A DNA stretch of 64,000 nucleotides from Terfezia claveryi. Its lineage: Eukaryota > Ascomycota > Pezizomycetes > Pezizales > Pezizaceae. The first letter of the stretch is position 1; each line of letters begins with the position of its first letter. The translations under genes were made by a program, and so were the position numbers. The stretch covers positions 1 to 64,000 of the forward strand of contig WHUX01000086.1 of assembly GCA_015179025.1 (NCBI GenBank). The letters are read 5' to 3'. A model generated the notes under the pieces. That model was not told where the DNA came from and made no database searches. It saw only the letters and a list, made by a program, of their open reading frames with translations. Positions 54,041-64,000 of this stretch are shown one piece after another.

Positions 54041-55040
54041 ATTGGTTATTACAGATATACATGAAGCAACCGCTCATGGTGGCATTGAAAAAACGATGAA
54101 ATATCTAACTGACCGATATGATTGCCAGTCGTTTCTAGAACCAACTAAGGACTATATTTTGATTTGTGATACTTGACAATGGACAAAGTATTCCAACAAG
54201 GCACCACTTGGACTCGTAACCCTGTTACATGTACCAAGCAGGCCATGGACTGACATATCGATGGATTTTCTTAAGTTAGCACCTGTATTTACTAAGTGTT
54301 CAATTTTGTACCCGAATATTCCTATTGAAGAAGATCATATAGTTTGTATTTCATAACTTTGGATGATTGTCGATAGACAATCAGGATTCAAGTTTCTTAT
54401 TCCTGTCTCAGATAATTTCACAGCAGAACAATGTACTGCTACCTTTGATACTCATGTAGTCCCAACCATGGGATACCCTTTTTGTATTGTTTTTGACCAC
54501 GACACTCTTTTTATCTCAACACACTTTTAAGATTGGGCTAGGAATAAAGGAATCAAGTTGGAACTGTCTACCGTATATCATCCACATGTAGATAGACAAT
54601 CAGAAATTGTGAACAAAGAAATTCTACAAGTAGCAAGAGCCTGTAAAATCGAAGGATTTGATTGGCTACAGAAACTACCAGAGATACAGTTGAAACTTAA
54701 CTCTAGGTATAATGCCGCTAAACAGAATAGTCCCTTTTCTACTCTATTTGGATTTAATGCATATCTTGATATATTGATACTTCCATACTCTATTAATGCA
54801 TATGTACCAGCAAATAAACATCATAAGGTAACGTCTAAAAACCTATATGACGCCAAAAAGACTCAAGCATCTCAAGCAAACAAACGACTACCCAATACAG
54901 CCAAATTTTCAGTCGGACAACAAGTTATGCTTTCCTCAGAAAATATCAACCTATCAAACATCTCACTCAAACTCAAACCAAAATGGCTAGGCCCATTTCC
55001 CATTATTTCTAGTAATCGAAATGCAATAAATATAGCCTAG
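54041..55040 (+). pseudogene. Gypsy E1 integrase
   Basis: Zinc finger H-H-C-C: DIHEATAHGG, then ILICDT followed by TGA at the last Cys. Core: WTDISMDFLKL (D), CIVFDHDTLF (D), TVYHPHVDRQSEIVN (E). C-terminal region NSRYNAAKQNSPFSTLFG and QQVMLSSENINLSNISLKLK. In frame with RNase H. Confidence 0.88.
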
Positions 55041-55544
55041 ACCTATCCAGTCAACCTGACCTCTACCTTATATATAATACTTTTCATATCAGCAAACTCA
55101 AACCATACTACAAAAATGATCCTACCCAGTTCCCTCACACAGACAATCTCAGGAACCAAGACCAATTCAAAATGATCGTTATGAAGTTGAAAAAGTATTA
55201 GAATTCAGAACAGCTCCTCGAATTGGAGAAAGACAATATAAGGTTAAATGGCTAGGATACTCTCCTAAACATGATTTTGAGTAAACGCTAAGGATATCAC
55301 TACCGAAATTCTTCAAGACTTCTAGATGACTGAAAGTATGGAAGATACATTCAAGAGATGTCAAAGAACTAAAGGAAAACAAGGACCACGAACCAGAGAT
55401 GAGACCAGAGCTCTCATCCAACAAGAACAAGTAAGAATCATGAGTCATGGAAACATTAAGGATATTCATGTCAATGCTAATGTATTAACAATGCATCAAA
55501 TCTTAGGACATATGGAAACCAACATGGCAGAGCGAGAGAAGTAA
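55041..55544 (+). pseudogene. Gypsy E1 chromodomain and C-terminal tail
   Basis: The linker (SSQPDLYLIYNTFHIS, KLKPYYKNDP) and the chromodomain core (ERQYKVKWLGYSPKHDFE) are shifted relative to the integrase by small indels near 55020 and 55280. After TAG 55323-55325 an in-frame 72-codon tail (MTESMEDTFKRCQRTKGKQG, charged) extends to 55544, longer than usual beyond a chromodomain. Purine tract ATGGGGAAG precedes the LTR. Confidence 0.8.
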
Positions 55545-55572
55545 GGATAGGAAATCCTTCTATATGGGGAAG

Positions 55573-56249
55573 TGTAATGGAGAACATTATTTTATTGCTT
55601 ATATAATTGATTATATACTTTTGTATTTCCTATATTACTACTGTGTTATGTAACTAGCCTTTCGATTGAAGGACTAGCCTTCAACCACCTCCTATTACTT
55701 TATAAGCATCCACAGTATACGGAATTTGCTACGAGAAGTTCCATGACACTTGCCATATGAAGACAACCTCATTATGGCCGGGTGACCTCTGTTTAAGGCG
55801 TGTGACTTATTACTATGGCCACATGACTATTGTTTAAGGTGTGTGACTCATTACTATGGCCACATGACCCCTTTTGTACAGCGCACCACCTTCTGGTATG
55901 CCACCCTTTATTGTATTTATTTCCTTAGTCATCAGATCTCAGAGGAGTATAAATAGGCTGCTGGATTCCCTCTGGAATCCACAGAAAGACATGAAGCAAC
56001 AAGCAAGCACACAGAGCAAGCAAGCCTATATTCCAATCAGATCAAGATCATATAGCTTGGATAGCACAAATCATATAAGATAGATTACACCAGTTCATTA
56101 CTGTTCCCTCTGAAAACATCCCATATAGTAATCTCCCTACCCTTCTGAGGTCTTACCTCAGCAGAACCGAAATACATAAACGTCCATGCCTATGGATATA
56201 GATTGTATAAATGGTACCGAATGAATACTGTCTAGTACTATTCATTACA
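55573..56249 (+). repeat. 3' LTR of Gypsy E1
   Basis: 677 bp, TGTAATGGAG to CATTACA, TATA box TATAAATA near 55948. Followed by TTCTT (56250-56254). Confidence 0.93.
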
Positions 56250-57440
56250 TTCTTCGACGTCTCTTGAATGTATCTTCCATACTTCCAGTCATCCAGAAGT
56301 CTTGAAGAATTTCGGTAGTGATATCCTTTGCATTTACTTAGGAATCATGTTTAGGAGAGTATCCTAGCTATCTGACCTTATATTGTCTTTCTCCAGTTCG
56401 AGGAGCTGTTCTGAATTCTAATACTTTTTCAACTTCATAACGATCATCTTGAATTAGTCCCAGTTCCTGAGATTGTCTATGAGGAAACTGGGTAGGATCG
56501 TTTTTGTAGTATGCTTTGAGTTTGCTAATATGAAAAGTATTATATATAAGGTGGAGGTCAGGTTGACTAGATAGGTCTTGGCTATAGTTATTGTATTTCT
56601 GATTACTAGAAATAATGGGAAATAGGCCTAGCCATTTTGGTTTGAGTTTGGGTGAGATGTTCGATAGGTTGATATTTTCTGAAGAAAGCATAACTTGTTG
56701 TTCGACTAAAATTTGGCTGTATTGGGTAGTCATTTGTTTACTTGAGATGCTTGAGTCTTCTTGCGTCATATAGGTTTTTAGATGTTACCTCATAATGTTC
56801 ATTCACAGGTACATATGTATTAATGGGGTATGGAAGTATCGATACACCAAGATGTGTATTAAATCCAAATAGTGTGGAAAAGGGACTATTCTGTCTAGCG
56901 GCATTATACCTAGAATTAAGTTTCAACTGTATCTCTGGTAGTTTCTATAGCCAATCAAATCCTTCGATTTTACAGGCTCTTGCTACTTGTAGAATTTCTT
57001 TGTTCATAATTTCTGATTGTCATCTGCATGTGGATGATATGCGGTGGACAGTTCCAACTTGATTCCTTTATTCCTAGCCCAATCTTAAAAGTGCATTGAT
57101 ATAAAAAGTTGTTGTGGTCAAAAACAATACAGAAAGAGTATCCTATCGTCGGGACTACATAAGTATCAAAGGTAGCAGTACATTGTTCTACTGTGAAATT
57201 ATCTGAGATAGGAATAAGAAACTTGAATCCTGATTGTCTATCGACAATCGTCCAAAGTTGTAAATACAAACTACATGATCTTCTTCAACAGGAATATTCA
57301 GGTACAAAATTAAAACTTAGTAAACACAGGTACTAACTTAAGAAAATCCATCGATATGTCAGTCCATGGCCTGCTTTGTACATGTAATGGGGTTACGAGT
57401 CCAAGTGGTGCCTTGTTGGAATACTTTGTCCGTTGACAAG
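56250..57440 (-). pseudogene. Gypsy E2 chromodomain and integrase (reverse)
   Basis: Reading leftwards: integrase core (TIVDRQSGFKFLIP, CIVFDHNNF, CPPHIIHMQM in place of the Glu region), NSRYNAARQNSPFSTLFG, LSSENINLSNISPKLKPKW, linker DLHLIYNTFHISKLKAYY and chromodomain RYEVEKVLEFRTAP with GERQYKVR. Better preserved than E1 in the chromodomain linker, worse in the catalytic core. Confidence 0.85.
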
Positions 57441-59030
57441 TATCATAACTTCTAATATAGTCCTTAGTTGGTTTGCAAAGGACTAGCAATCATATCGGTC
57501 AGTAAGATATTTCATCGTTTTTTTAATGCCACATGAGTAGTTGCTTCATGTACATCTTTAATAACCAATTCGAGATAGTTCTTACCTTCAATGTTAAAGG
57601 TAGAGGGCAAGACTAGTCTCCATTATCCTTGTCAGTTCTTGACATACAAAAATCCATCTTTTCTTCTATGATCCTTACGGTTATAAAGGTATCATAGTAG
57701 TTCTTCCAAATAGGACATACTTTCATGCATGATTGATATGTGGCTTTCATACCTGTACCTTGGTCAAGCCAGTGTGTGATGAAGTAGTCCTTATCATCCT
57801 CCCATCTATCACTGATATGTTTCTCTTCAATGACCTTATTGAGGGTTGGTTGATCCTTATGTTGAAGTTATTGATAGTGGGTTTCTTCTCCTTGCATGTA
57901 GAAGCATTATGTCCTGAGAACTTACAGAAATCACAAGGCTGTCTGGAGGTTTTAGTATCCTGAATAAAGAGGTGAATCTTCATTAATGGTTACTCGCTTT
58001 TTAGAACAAGTGGTGATGGTAGCAGTGTTGATTGGAATTGCGTTACTGCTGCTAGCAGTTGCAGCTAGTTGTTGAGGTGCATTCCATGGTTGTTGTGGGG
58101 CAACAGGAGTATTCATGATCTCCTATTCTATTTGTTGGGTACTCATTTGTTCAGTAGGATTACTGAACTGAATGCTGGGTTAGAGAGTGTGGTATGTTGG
58201 TTTGTTGATGATCCATCTTTTTGCCCATTCTCCGATTTCTTGGATAGCCTTTCGCAGCTGAGAGCTTGTGGAGGTGGATAAGCTGGTGTTTATTGTACTG
58301 GTGCTAGTTCTTTTGAGGCTTATTTGTGGATATGAGATGTGTAATACGAGTCGTAAGGAATTCCTTCTCCTTCTTAAGAACTGAGGCTGACAGGTCATAG
58401 TTCAAACTGCCATGTCCATAGTGATTGCAAATTGCACATGTTTCATAGTAAACATGCGGTTGTTCATAGCGTGGAACTGCCATGAGCTGAACAGTAAAAA
58501 TCTCAGCAAAAGGACCAGTGCATCCTTTTGTATTGTTGCTAATTGCTATAAGCTAGGTCAATGTAATTTCTTTCGCTTCTTTGGAGCGAAGATTTTTGTT
58601 GAACGTTTTCAAAGATGAAGGCCTATATCTTAGTCCAAGACTGTTAAAGGTTTGTTCTTGTTTATATTGGGTACACAATCATACCTGATGAAAACTTCTT
58701 CTGGTATGGTAGATAGAGTCTCATCGTCTGAGGACTCTTCTTCCTTCATCATGTCATATTCGCTTTCTTTGTCTAGGATCCTCGAAGTATGGACAGAAGA
58801 TATGGTGTCCAAGTTCTTTGGCTCTTCCACAATATTTGTTGAAGTCGCAGTCGACATGCTTGAAATTGATAGCTCCGTGAGAAACCATATTGTTCTAAGT
58901 AGAAGTTTCTGGTAAGTGGAAAGTTTTTAAAGCATTGGTAGGATATTGCGGTTCTAGGTATGGTTAGGAGGATCAATGCTATTGGAAATATAATCGTCCT
59001 CAGTAGTGGAGTGTCCAAGTATTTATGCTT
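57441..59030 (-). pseudogene. Gypsy E2 extra zinc-knuckle module (reverse)
   Basis: Carries CDFCKFSGHNASTC (about 57935-57894) and, nearer RNase H, the acidic DKESEYDMMKEEESSDDE segment, both aligned to E1 52707-54040. That two copies keep the knuckle supports it as a genuine family domain. Confidence 0.75.
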
Positions 59031-60250
59031 TCTTGATAGAGTGTCTGTATCAAATTTTCCTTTCCTACAGTATACTGTATGTCTGTATTAATTCTATTAG
59101 GTAATCTTGCTATTGCCTCAATTTCTGGCTTGCAGGTGTTTGAGTACAAAGGTTACTATGGTTGGTGGTCGGTAAGGATAGTGAACTTGTGACCTCTTAA
59201 TTGTACTTCAAAAAATTTCAATGAGTCAATAATCCTAATAATTCCTTTTGAAATGTAAGATAATTGAGTTGTGCTGGATTAAATTTTCTAGAGTGGAAAC
59301 ATGATGGTCTGATATACATCAACGGTCCTTGACCTATCCAAGATCCTAGTCCTATATCACTAGCATCACAGACTAAATATTTGGATTTAGTAGACTCATT
59401 ATTCTAGGGTTTTAAAACATGTAGGGAATTCATGAGTTCCTTAGTTTTTCAAATGCTGCATTATGAGTATCTGTCCATTCCATTTCTTTATTTCTCCTTG
59501 CAGTTCTAACAGGGTGCTTGCATATGATGCTAATCAGGAATAAATCTACTAAGATAATTAACAATTCCAAGGAATCCTCTAAGATCCTTTTTTCTTATAG
59601 AAGTTGGAAATGTTAATATAGTAGTCCTCTTCTTTAGGTCTACATGTAATCCATCTGATATCAAAATGTATCCTAAGATTTCCAATCTTGGAGTAAAGTA
59701 CTGGCATTTGCTTTCTTTGAGATAGAATTTCTCATCTGTAGGTTGAAGTACTTTCTTTAATAATTCTACATGTTCTTCATACGTTTTGGAGAATATAATA
59801 ATATCATTAATATAGATGATTAAATTTTTATAGATCATGTCCTTAAAATTTTGTGCATAACACGAACTATGGTAGCAGGTGCGTTACGATCCCCTTGTTG
59901 TATAACTCTACTTCTGAAATATCCCATGTGACATAAAAAGGTAGAGTGTTGCTCAGATTCTTTATTGTTCTGATATTAAAAAATCCATTGACTAAGTTGA
60001 GCTTAGTCCAAATGGGATTCTCCACTACTAGTTCAATTGCTTCATTAATATCTGGCAATAGGGTATGGTCCGGTTCGACAGCTAAATTATGGTCTGACAG
60101 TCATTGACATATCTAGCTTCTTCCGGTTTATCTCATGTAGAATAGTGAACATGACTACAGCGTTTGGTTATTTTCTACTCTATATATACAATCTGATCTT
60201 CTTTTTGACTAATTTGTCATGGATTTGTTGTCTAAATCGATGTCTGAGGG
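59031..60250 (-). pseudogene. Gypsy E2 RNase H and reverse transcriptase (reverse)
   Basis: Reading leftwards: LPDINEAIELVVENP, WTKLNLVNGFFNIRT, NLIIYINDIIIFSKTYEEH (YIND where E1 has YIDD), then KKDLRGFLGIVNYLSRFIPD and decayed RNase H. The position 59731-59750 is the empty F insertion site. Confidence 0.85.
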
Positions 60251-63120
60251 TCGCCATTTTGGTATCCAAGTAGCTCTTGCTTTTGGTTTAATAGAGTGAT
60301 TAATCTTTCTTAGTGGGGTAATTCCCATGGAATTGTCTTGGGAAATAATAAGGGAAACTCTGTTACAGGGTTGAATTGTTTCTGTACTTAGAAACAGCTG
60401 TCACGAGTTCTCTTTCTGAATTAGTTTCTTTTGTGTACTAATATTTTCCCAATTATCTGGTTCACTATAATCTGTAACTGATTCATAGCTGACCTGTGTA
60501 TACGCTGATCTCATACTATTCACCATAGTTCTAGATCCCTTTCATACACTTAGCTGGAATCATGGAATATTTTCCGGTTAGATAGTAACTAGTTCCTGAT
60601 GGGCAGGAATTATTGCTTACACTTTGGTAAGAGCAGGTTCTCCTAGTATCATGTCACAACTGGTCAAATGAGCTACGTAGAATATTCGTTCTTCTACATA
60701 ACTTATCTAATCAAGTTTGATCGTACAAGCTTTATCTATCATTTCTTTTGAGCCTTTAATTGCAGTACTTAATGATTTCTTCTCGATACTTCTAGTCGGT
60801 ATTTTGTATAGGTGTACAAATTGAGAATTAATTAAGTCTCCTCCCTTTGTTTAGAGATCAATTAAAGCTAGTGCGGGGTGTTCATTAGCTTTAATGAATA
60901 CCTTGCTAAAATCTGGTACCTGTCTTAATAACAGTCGTTCCTTGATTTTATCCTTATTGTTTTTATCTTAGTAGCTATTGGTATAGCTAAATCTTATGCG
61001 GCTGTACGCATGAGTACCTTATTTTGTCGTTTCCTACAGTCCTTGTAGGAGTGTCTAGGTTCCAACACCATAAATATTTCTTGTCTTTAATTAATTGCAT
61101 CTTTGTCTTCTGATCCAATTTTTTTGTGATAGTGTCTCAATCTGAGTCCTTCCATTTTTCTGTGTTGGGTTTGGTGTTGGAATTGCTGCTAGGATTAAAT
61201 CTGTTTTTTGTCTTTGATTCTGATCCTTGCATGGACCGTGACTCCGATTTTCATTCTGAAGATGTTGTCGTCGGGATGTATTTGTTGTGAGTGGTAGGGC
61301 AATATCTTCTTGAAGCTTCATATGACTCGCTTGATGCACGAGCTGATCATATGACCATTCTTCTTTGATTAAAGGAATTAATGTAGCTGACATATATGGC
61401 GGCAGTGATTAAGAAACTTTCTTCTTTTTACTTCCTACGATATTGATTGTTTGCCATCCTTGTCAATCAATTTGATTTGCATTTCAGTAAGCCAGTTGGC
61501 GAACTGTTTAATTCCCATGTGACGTCCTCCTTGTATGGTGTGGCTGTCTCCCATCATTTCACAAAATGTCCTTACTAGTAGAGGGTATCAGAAAATCCCT
61601 TAGTGCTAGTATGAATCTAAAGAATGTCGCATTCTTTCCTTTTTCTCTTAGGAATTGATTATAAGTAGTGAGGCACTTCCTTCCATTCTGAATCCAACAA
61701 TTTCCAAAGCTGAAGCGCCTTCCAAATCTATTCCTTTGATAACAAACCAACATTGCATTGCTGTGGCTCAAGAGTCAAAATATTGTGAGTCTTGCCATTT
61801 TTTGTCTTCTCCTCTTATTTTTTCTGGCAGATCAATCTTTATTCCTTTTAAAGCATTTGTTGCTTTATAGTTACCCATTGTAACCATTCCTATTGTAGAT
61901 TCCCATTGCTGGTGTTCAACTGATTTTCCTCGTTTGGGTTTTCTTTTAAGAGTTTGACTTGCAACTGATGATGCCTTATCAGAGTCCGAGCTATCATCTC
62001 CACTATCATAGGGTCTCTCCTCCTCCTTAGTTTTCTGCTTCTGTTGGTCTAGTCCTGTATCTAGATCATCATCGTCTTCTAGTAATTCTATATCTTCTGG
62101 TGGTTGGTCTTTGTCGTCTGGTTCTTTGGCTGACCCAGTCCTCCTTTCTGGTGTCTCAGGTGCTCGACCTTTGCCTTTCGATTGATCTTTTGGTGTTCTT
62201 AGGAACGCTCCTGGAAGTTCTTTGCTAGGATTGAAAAAATCCTCCCAGTATATGCTATTCTTCTAGATGAGTGCCACTCATCATGAATGCCATTATTTCT
62301 TCCATTATTTATTACCAATTCGGTTTCCTTAAAAGTGGAACAACAGGTTTCTTTAATTCCTTACTTAAAAATCATTCATTTCTAAGTCTTTTCTTTGAAT
62401 GGGTAAGGTGTTAGCCATAAATAGTGTTTTACTACGCTTCCATTAAGAGTCGAGTATCATCAGGATATACTGTTGGGCATGTCCCATTGAGTGAGTATAT
62501 TTCAAAATCTCCTCAATTGTTGGAAGATGTCTGTCCCAAAATTCTTCTGGTGCAGAGGTAAAGCCATACTAAAATATAGTTTGGTTCCTGCTACCTGGTT
62601 CTCCTATTTCTATATCTATGGCAGATTTATTTCCCCTTCTGTATTAGGAACTACAAATCTGGTCTTTCTGGGAGTTTCTTCTACTAATTTCTTAATATCT
62701 TCGGGTAACATAGTTAACCGTCTGACCTCTTAGTCTTCTTACTAAGTTAGATGCCATTATGTCTGATTTCATCATCTGTCCACAACCAAATGCAGCTAGT
62801 TATGCGATACGATCGTGAGTTACTTTTCTTCTTTGGCACCTTCTGTGCTGATGGTGGGTGGCTGATGATCCTTATGATCTCCGTTCGACTGACGGTTCTG
62901 TTGGCTCAGTGGCTCACGGGCTGGTGAGGCTGGATGTCAGGATCTGATGTTTCTTATAGTCCTGATTTTTCTTCATCTACTGGTCTAGAATCTAGTTCTA
63001 GTTCTTCCGGCAAGAGTGTCACGTTTTCTGATTGGTGTGTTGAGGTAGACGTTGGGGGCGCAGAGGTATTGGTAGAGATGTCTGGGCCTAAGGAAGGTTC
63101 TATGGAGGTAATTCTTTTCT
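60251..63120 (-). pseudogene. Gypsy E2 protease and gag (reverse)
   Basis: Aligned with E1 42870-45820 read in reverse. Recognisable pieces include the protease half (about 60600-61000), gag ORFs 61091-61393 and 61559-61771 (TYNQFLREKGKNATFFRF, close to the E1 stretch near 44410-44470), and the acidic linker (about 61990-62130). Many stops. Confidence 0.75.
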
Positions 63121-63559
63121 GGAGGAAATGGCTGCAGTGGAGGCAGCGAGATTTGAGCCTTGGGATTGTGACGCTTGGTTGTTTAGACCAATTATTCCTG
63201 GGACCTGGGGGGCCAGTTTTTCAATGGTGTACTGGATTTACAGGTACAGATGTAATGGCGGTTGCCAGGAGTGCAAGATGAGTTGTCGATCTTATTGGAA
63301 AAGTTTGTGAACGAGGTGGATTGTTTAATGTGGATACCACTGCCGTTAGAGCTCTGCTTAGCTTGCTTCTAAGTCTTTTGTTGATGTACTGCAGTTGAGA
63401 GTCTGATGTCTGTTTGTTGGATTTTTTGTTGGCTAGCTAGTTGAATAACGATATAGTTTTATATGTCACTTAGGTGTCGAATTGTATACACTTGGTGTGT
63501 AAGGTATCAAGGTGATCAGCTTGGATTAAGTAAAATAGGTAATAAAAAAAAAGTATGAT
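63121..63559 (-). other. Gypsy E2 5' untranslated region (reverse)
   Basis: Matches E1 42468-42875 in reverse (for example CTTCTAAGTCTTTTGTT near 63366). It ends in an A-run (63543-63552) directly before the oppositely oriented LTR. Confidence 0.8.
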
Positions 63560-64000
63560 TGTAATGGAGAACGTTGTTTCATTCTTATATAATTGATTAT
63601 ATACTTTTGTATTTCCTATATTACTACTATGTTATGTAACTAAGCCTCTCGGTTGAAGGACTAGCCTTCTACACTCCTATTCTTTATAAGCGTCCATAGC
63701 ACGCGAATTGCCATGGGAAGTTCCATGGCACTTGCCATATGAAGACACCCTCATTATGGCCGCGTGACCTCTGTTTAAGGCGTGTGACTCATTACTATGG
63801 CCACATGACCATCGTTTATGGCGTGTGACTCATTACTATGGCCACATGACCCCTTTTGTACAGCGCACCACCTTCTGGTGTGCCACCCTTTATTGTATTT
63901 ATTTCCTTAGTCATCAGATCTCAGAGGAGTATAAATAGGCCGCTGGATTCCCTCTGGAATCCACAGAAAGACAAGAAGCAACCAAGCAAGCCTTCAGAGC
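63560..64000 (+). repeat. E-family LTR, plus strand, cut by window end
   Basis: TGTAATGGAGAACGTTG to the window end matches the first ~440 bp of the E1 LTRs, including TATAAATA near 63932. It sits where the reverse 5' LTR of E2 should be, in the wrong orientation, so it belongs to a further insertion (E3) or to a rearranged E2. Confidence 0.9.

Larger units (their letters stand above)
41791..56249 (+). mobile_element. Gypsy E1: chromovirus inserted in E2, host of F
   Basis: LTRs of identical length (677 bp: 41791-42467 and 55573-56249), duplication TTCTT on both sides (41786-41790 and 56250-56254). Internal order: gag, protease, RT, [element F], rest of RT, RNase H, extra zinc-knuckle module, integrase, chromodomain and tail. 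Excluding F, the internal part is about 7.6 kb. Fragments from 42876 to 55040 all lie in the same reading frame, on both sides of F, broken by stop codons rather than shifts. Confidence 0.93.
40904..63559 (-). mobile_element. Gypsy E2: chromovirus on the minus strand, host of E1
   Basis: The left end is a 678-bp LTR in reverse (40904-41581; starts TGTAATGAATGG, ends CTCCATTACA). Minus-strand internal sequence follows (41582-41790), is interrupted by E1, and resumes at 56250 in perfect register (TTAGTTCTT joined to CGACGTCTCTTG; E1 shows the uninterrupted form near 55345-55370). Chromodomain, integrase, zinc-knuckle module, RNase H, RT, protease and gag then run in reverse to about 63120. The expected reverse 5' LTR at the right end is missing; an LTR in the opposite orientation begins at 63560. 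Confidence 0.88.

Overview
This window is almost entirely transposable-element sequence from a filamentous fungus. An ascomycete of the Pezizomycotina is most likely; a truffle-like, TE-rich genome would fit, but the genus cannot be read from the sequence. The evidence is chromodomain-bearing Ty3/Gypsy elements (chromoviruses), Ty1/Copia elements, short GT-AG introns with CTAAC branch points, a Crinkler-like NTPase-nuclease gene, and decay dominated by C-to-T changes at CpA on both strands (TGG and CAG to TAG), as expected from repeat-induced point mutation (RIP). I see no clearly intact host gene, rRNA, functional tRNA or CRISPR array.

Layout. 1-17.06 kb is one nest. A heavily decayed Gypsy copy (G; pieces at 1820-3610, 9823-9985 and 15778-17058) is interrupted by a minus-strand LTR (D), which itself holds the end of Gypsy A. 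It is also interrupted by the nearly complete Gypsy B (3611-9822, TSD TCAAT) and the nearly complete Copia C (9986-15777, TSD GAAAA). 17-24 kb holds a broken REase-fold gene and a fold-back structure with inverted minisatellite arms. 24-29 kb is inverted repeats, MITEs and satellites, including a 2.5-kb long-TIR element at 26017-28517. 29.3-36.1 kb is an island of degenerate CRN-like and PD-(D/E)XK nuclease genes abutting a MULE-type transposase relic. 36.4-38.4 kb is a minus-strand Copia relic holding two poly(A) retroposons and a hAT-type MITE. 39.8-40.9 kb is a pogo-type transposase fragment. From 40.9 kb to the end is a second nest: Gypsy E2 (minus strand) contains Gypsy E1 (plus strand, 41791-56249, TSD TTCTT), which contains Gypsy F (46354-51835, TSD TCAAC/TTAAC). 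Another E-family LTR starts at 63560.

How the parts work. B, E1 and F follow the plan LTR - gag (CCHC knuckle) - protease - RT - RNase H - integrase - chromodomain - polypurine tract - LTR. They differ in three ways. B has a textbook -1 frameshift signal (slippery heptamer plus stem-loop) between gag and pol. E1 reads gag through integrase in a single frame and carries an extra zinc-knuckle module between RNase H and integrase. F has lost its RT. Copia C has a primer-binding site matching the anticodon arm of initiator tRNA-Met. The LTRs of A and B share a 28-bp palindrome in two or three copies.

All coordinates and frame calls were read by eye. Single-base frameshifts in otherwise well-preserved ORFs (especially Copia C) could be real decay or assembly indels.
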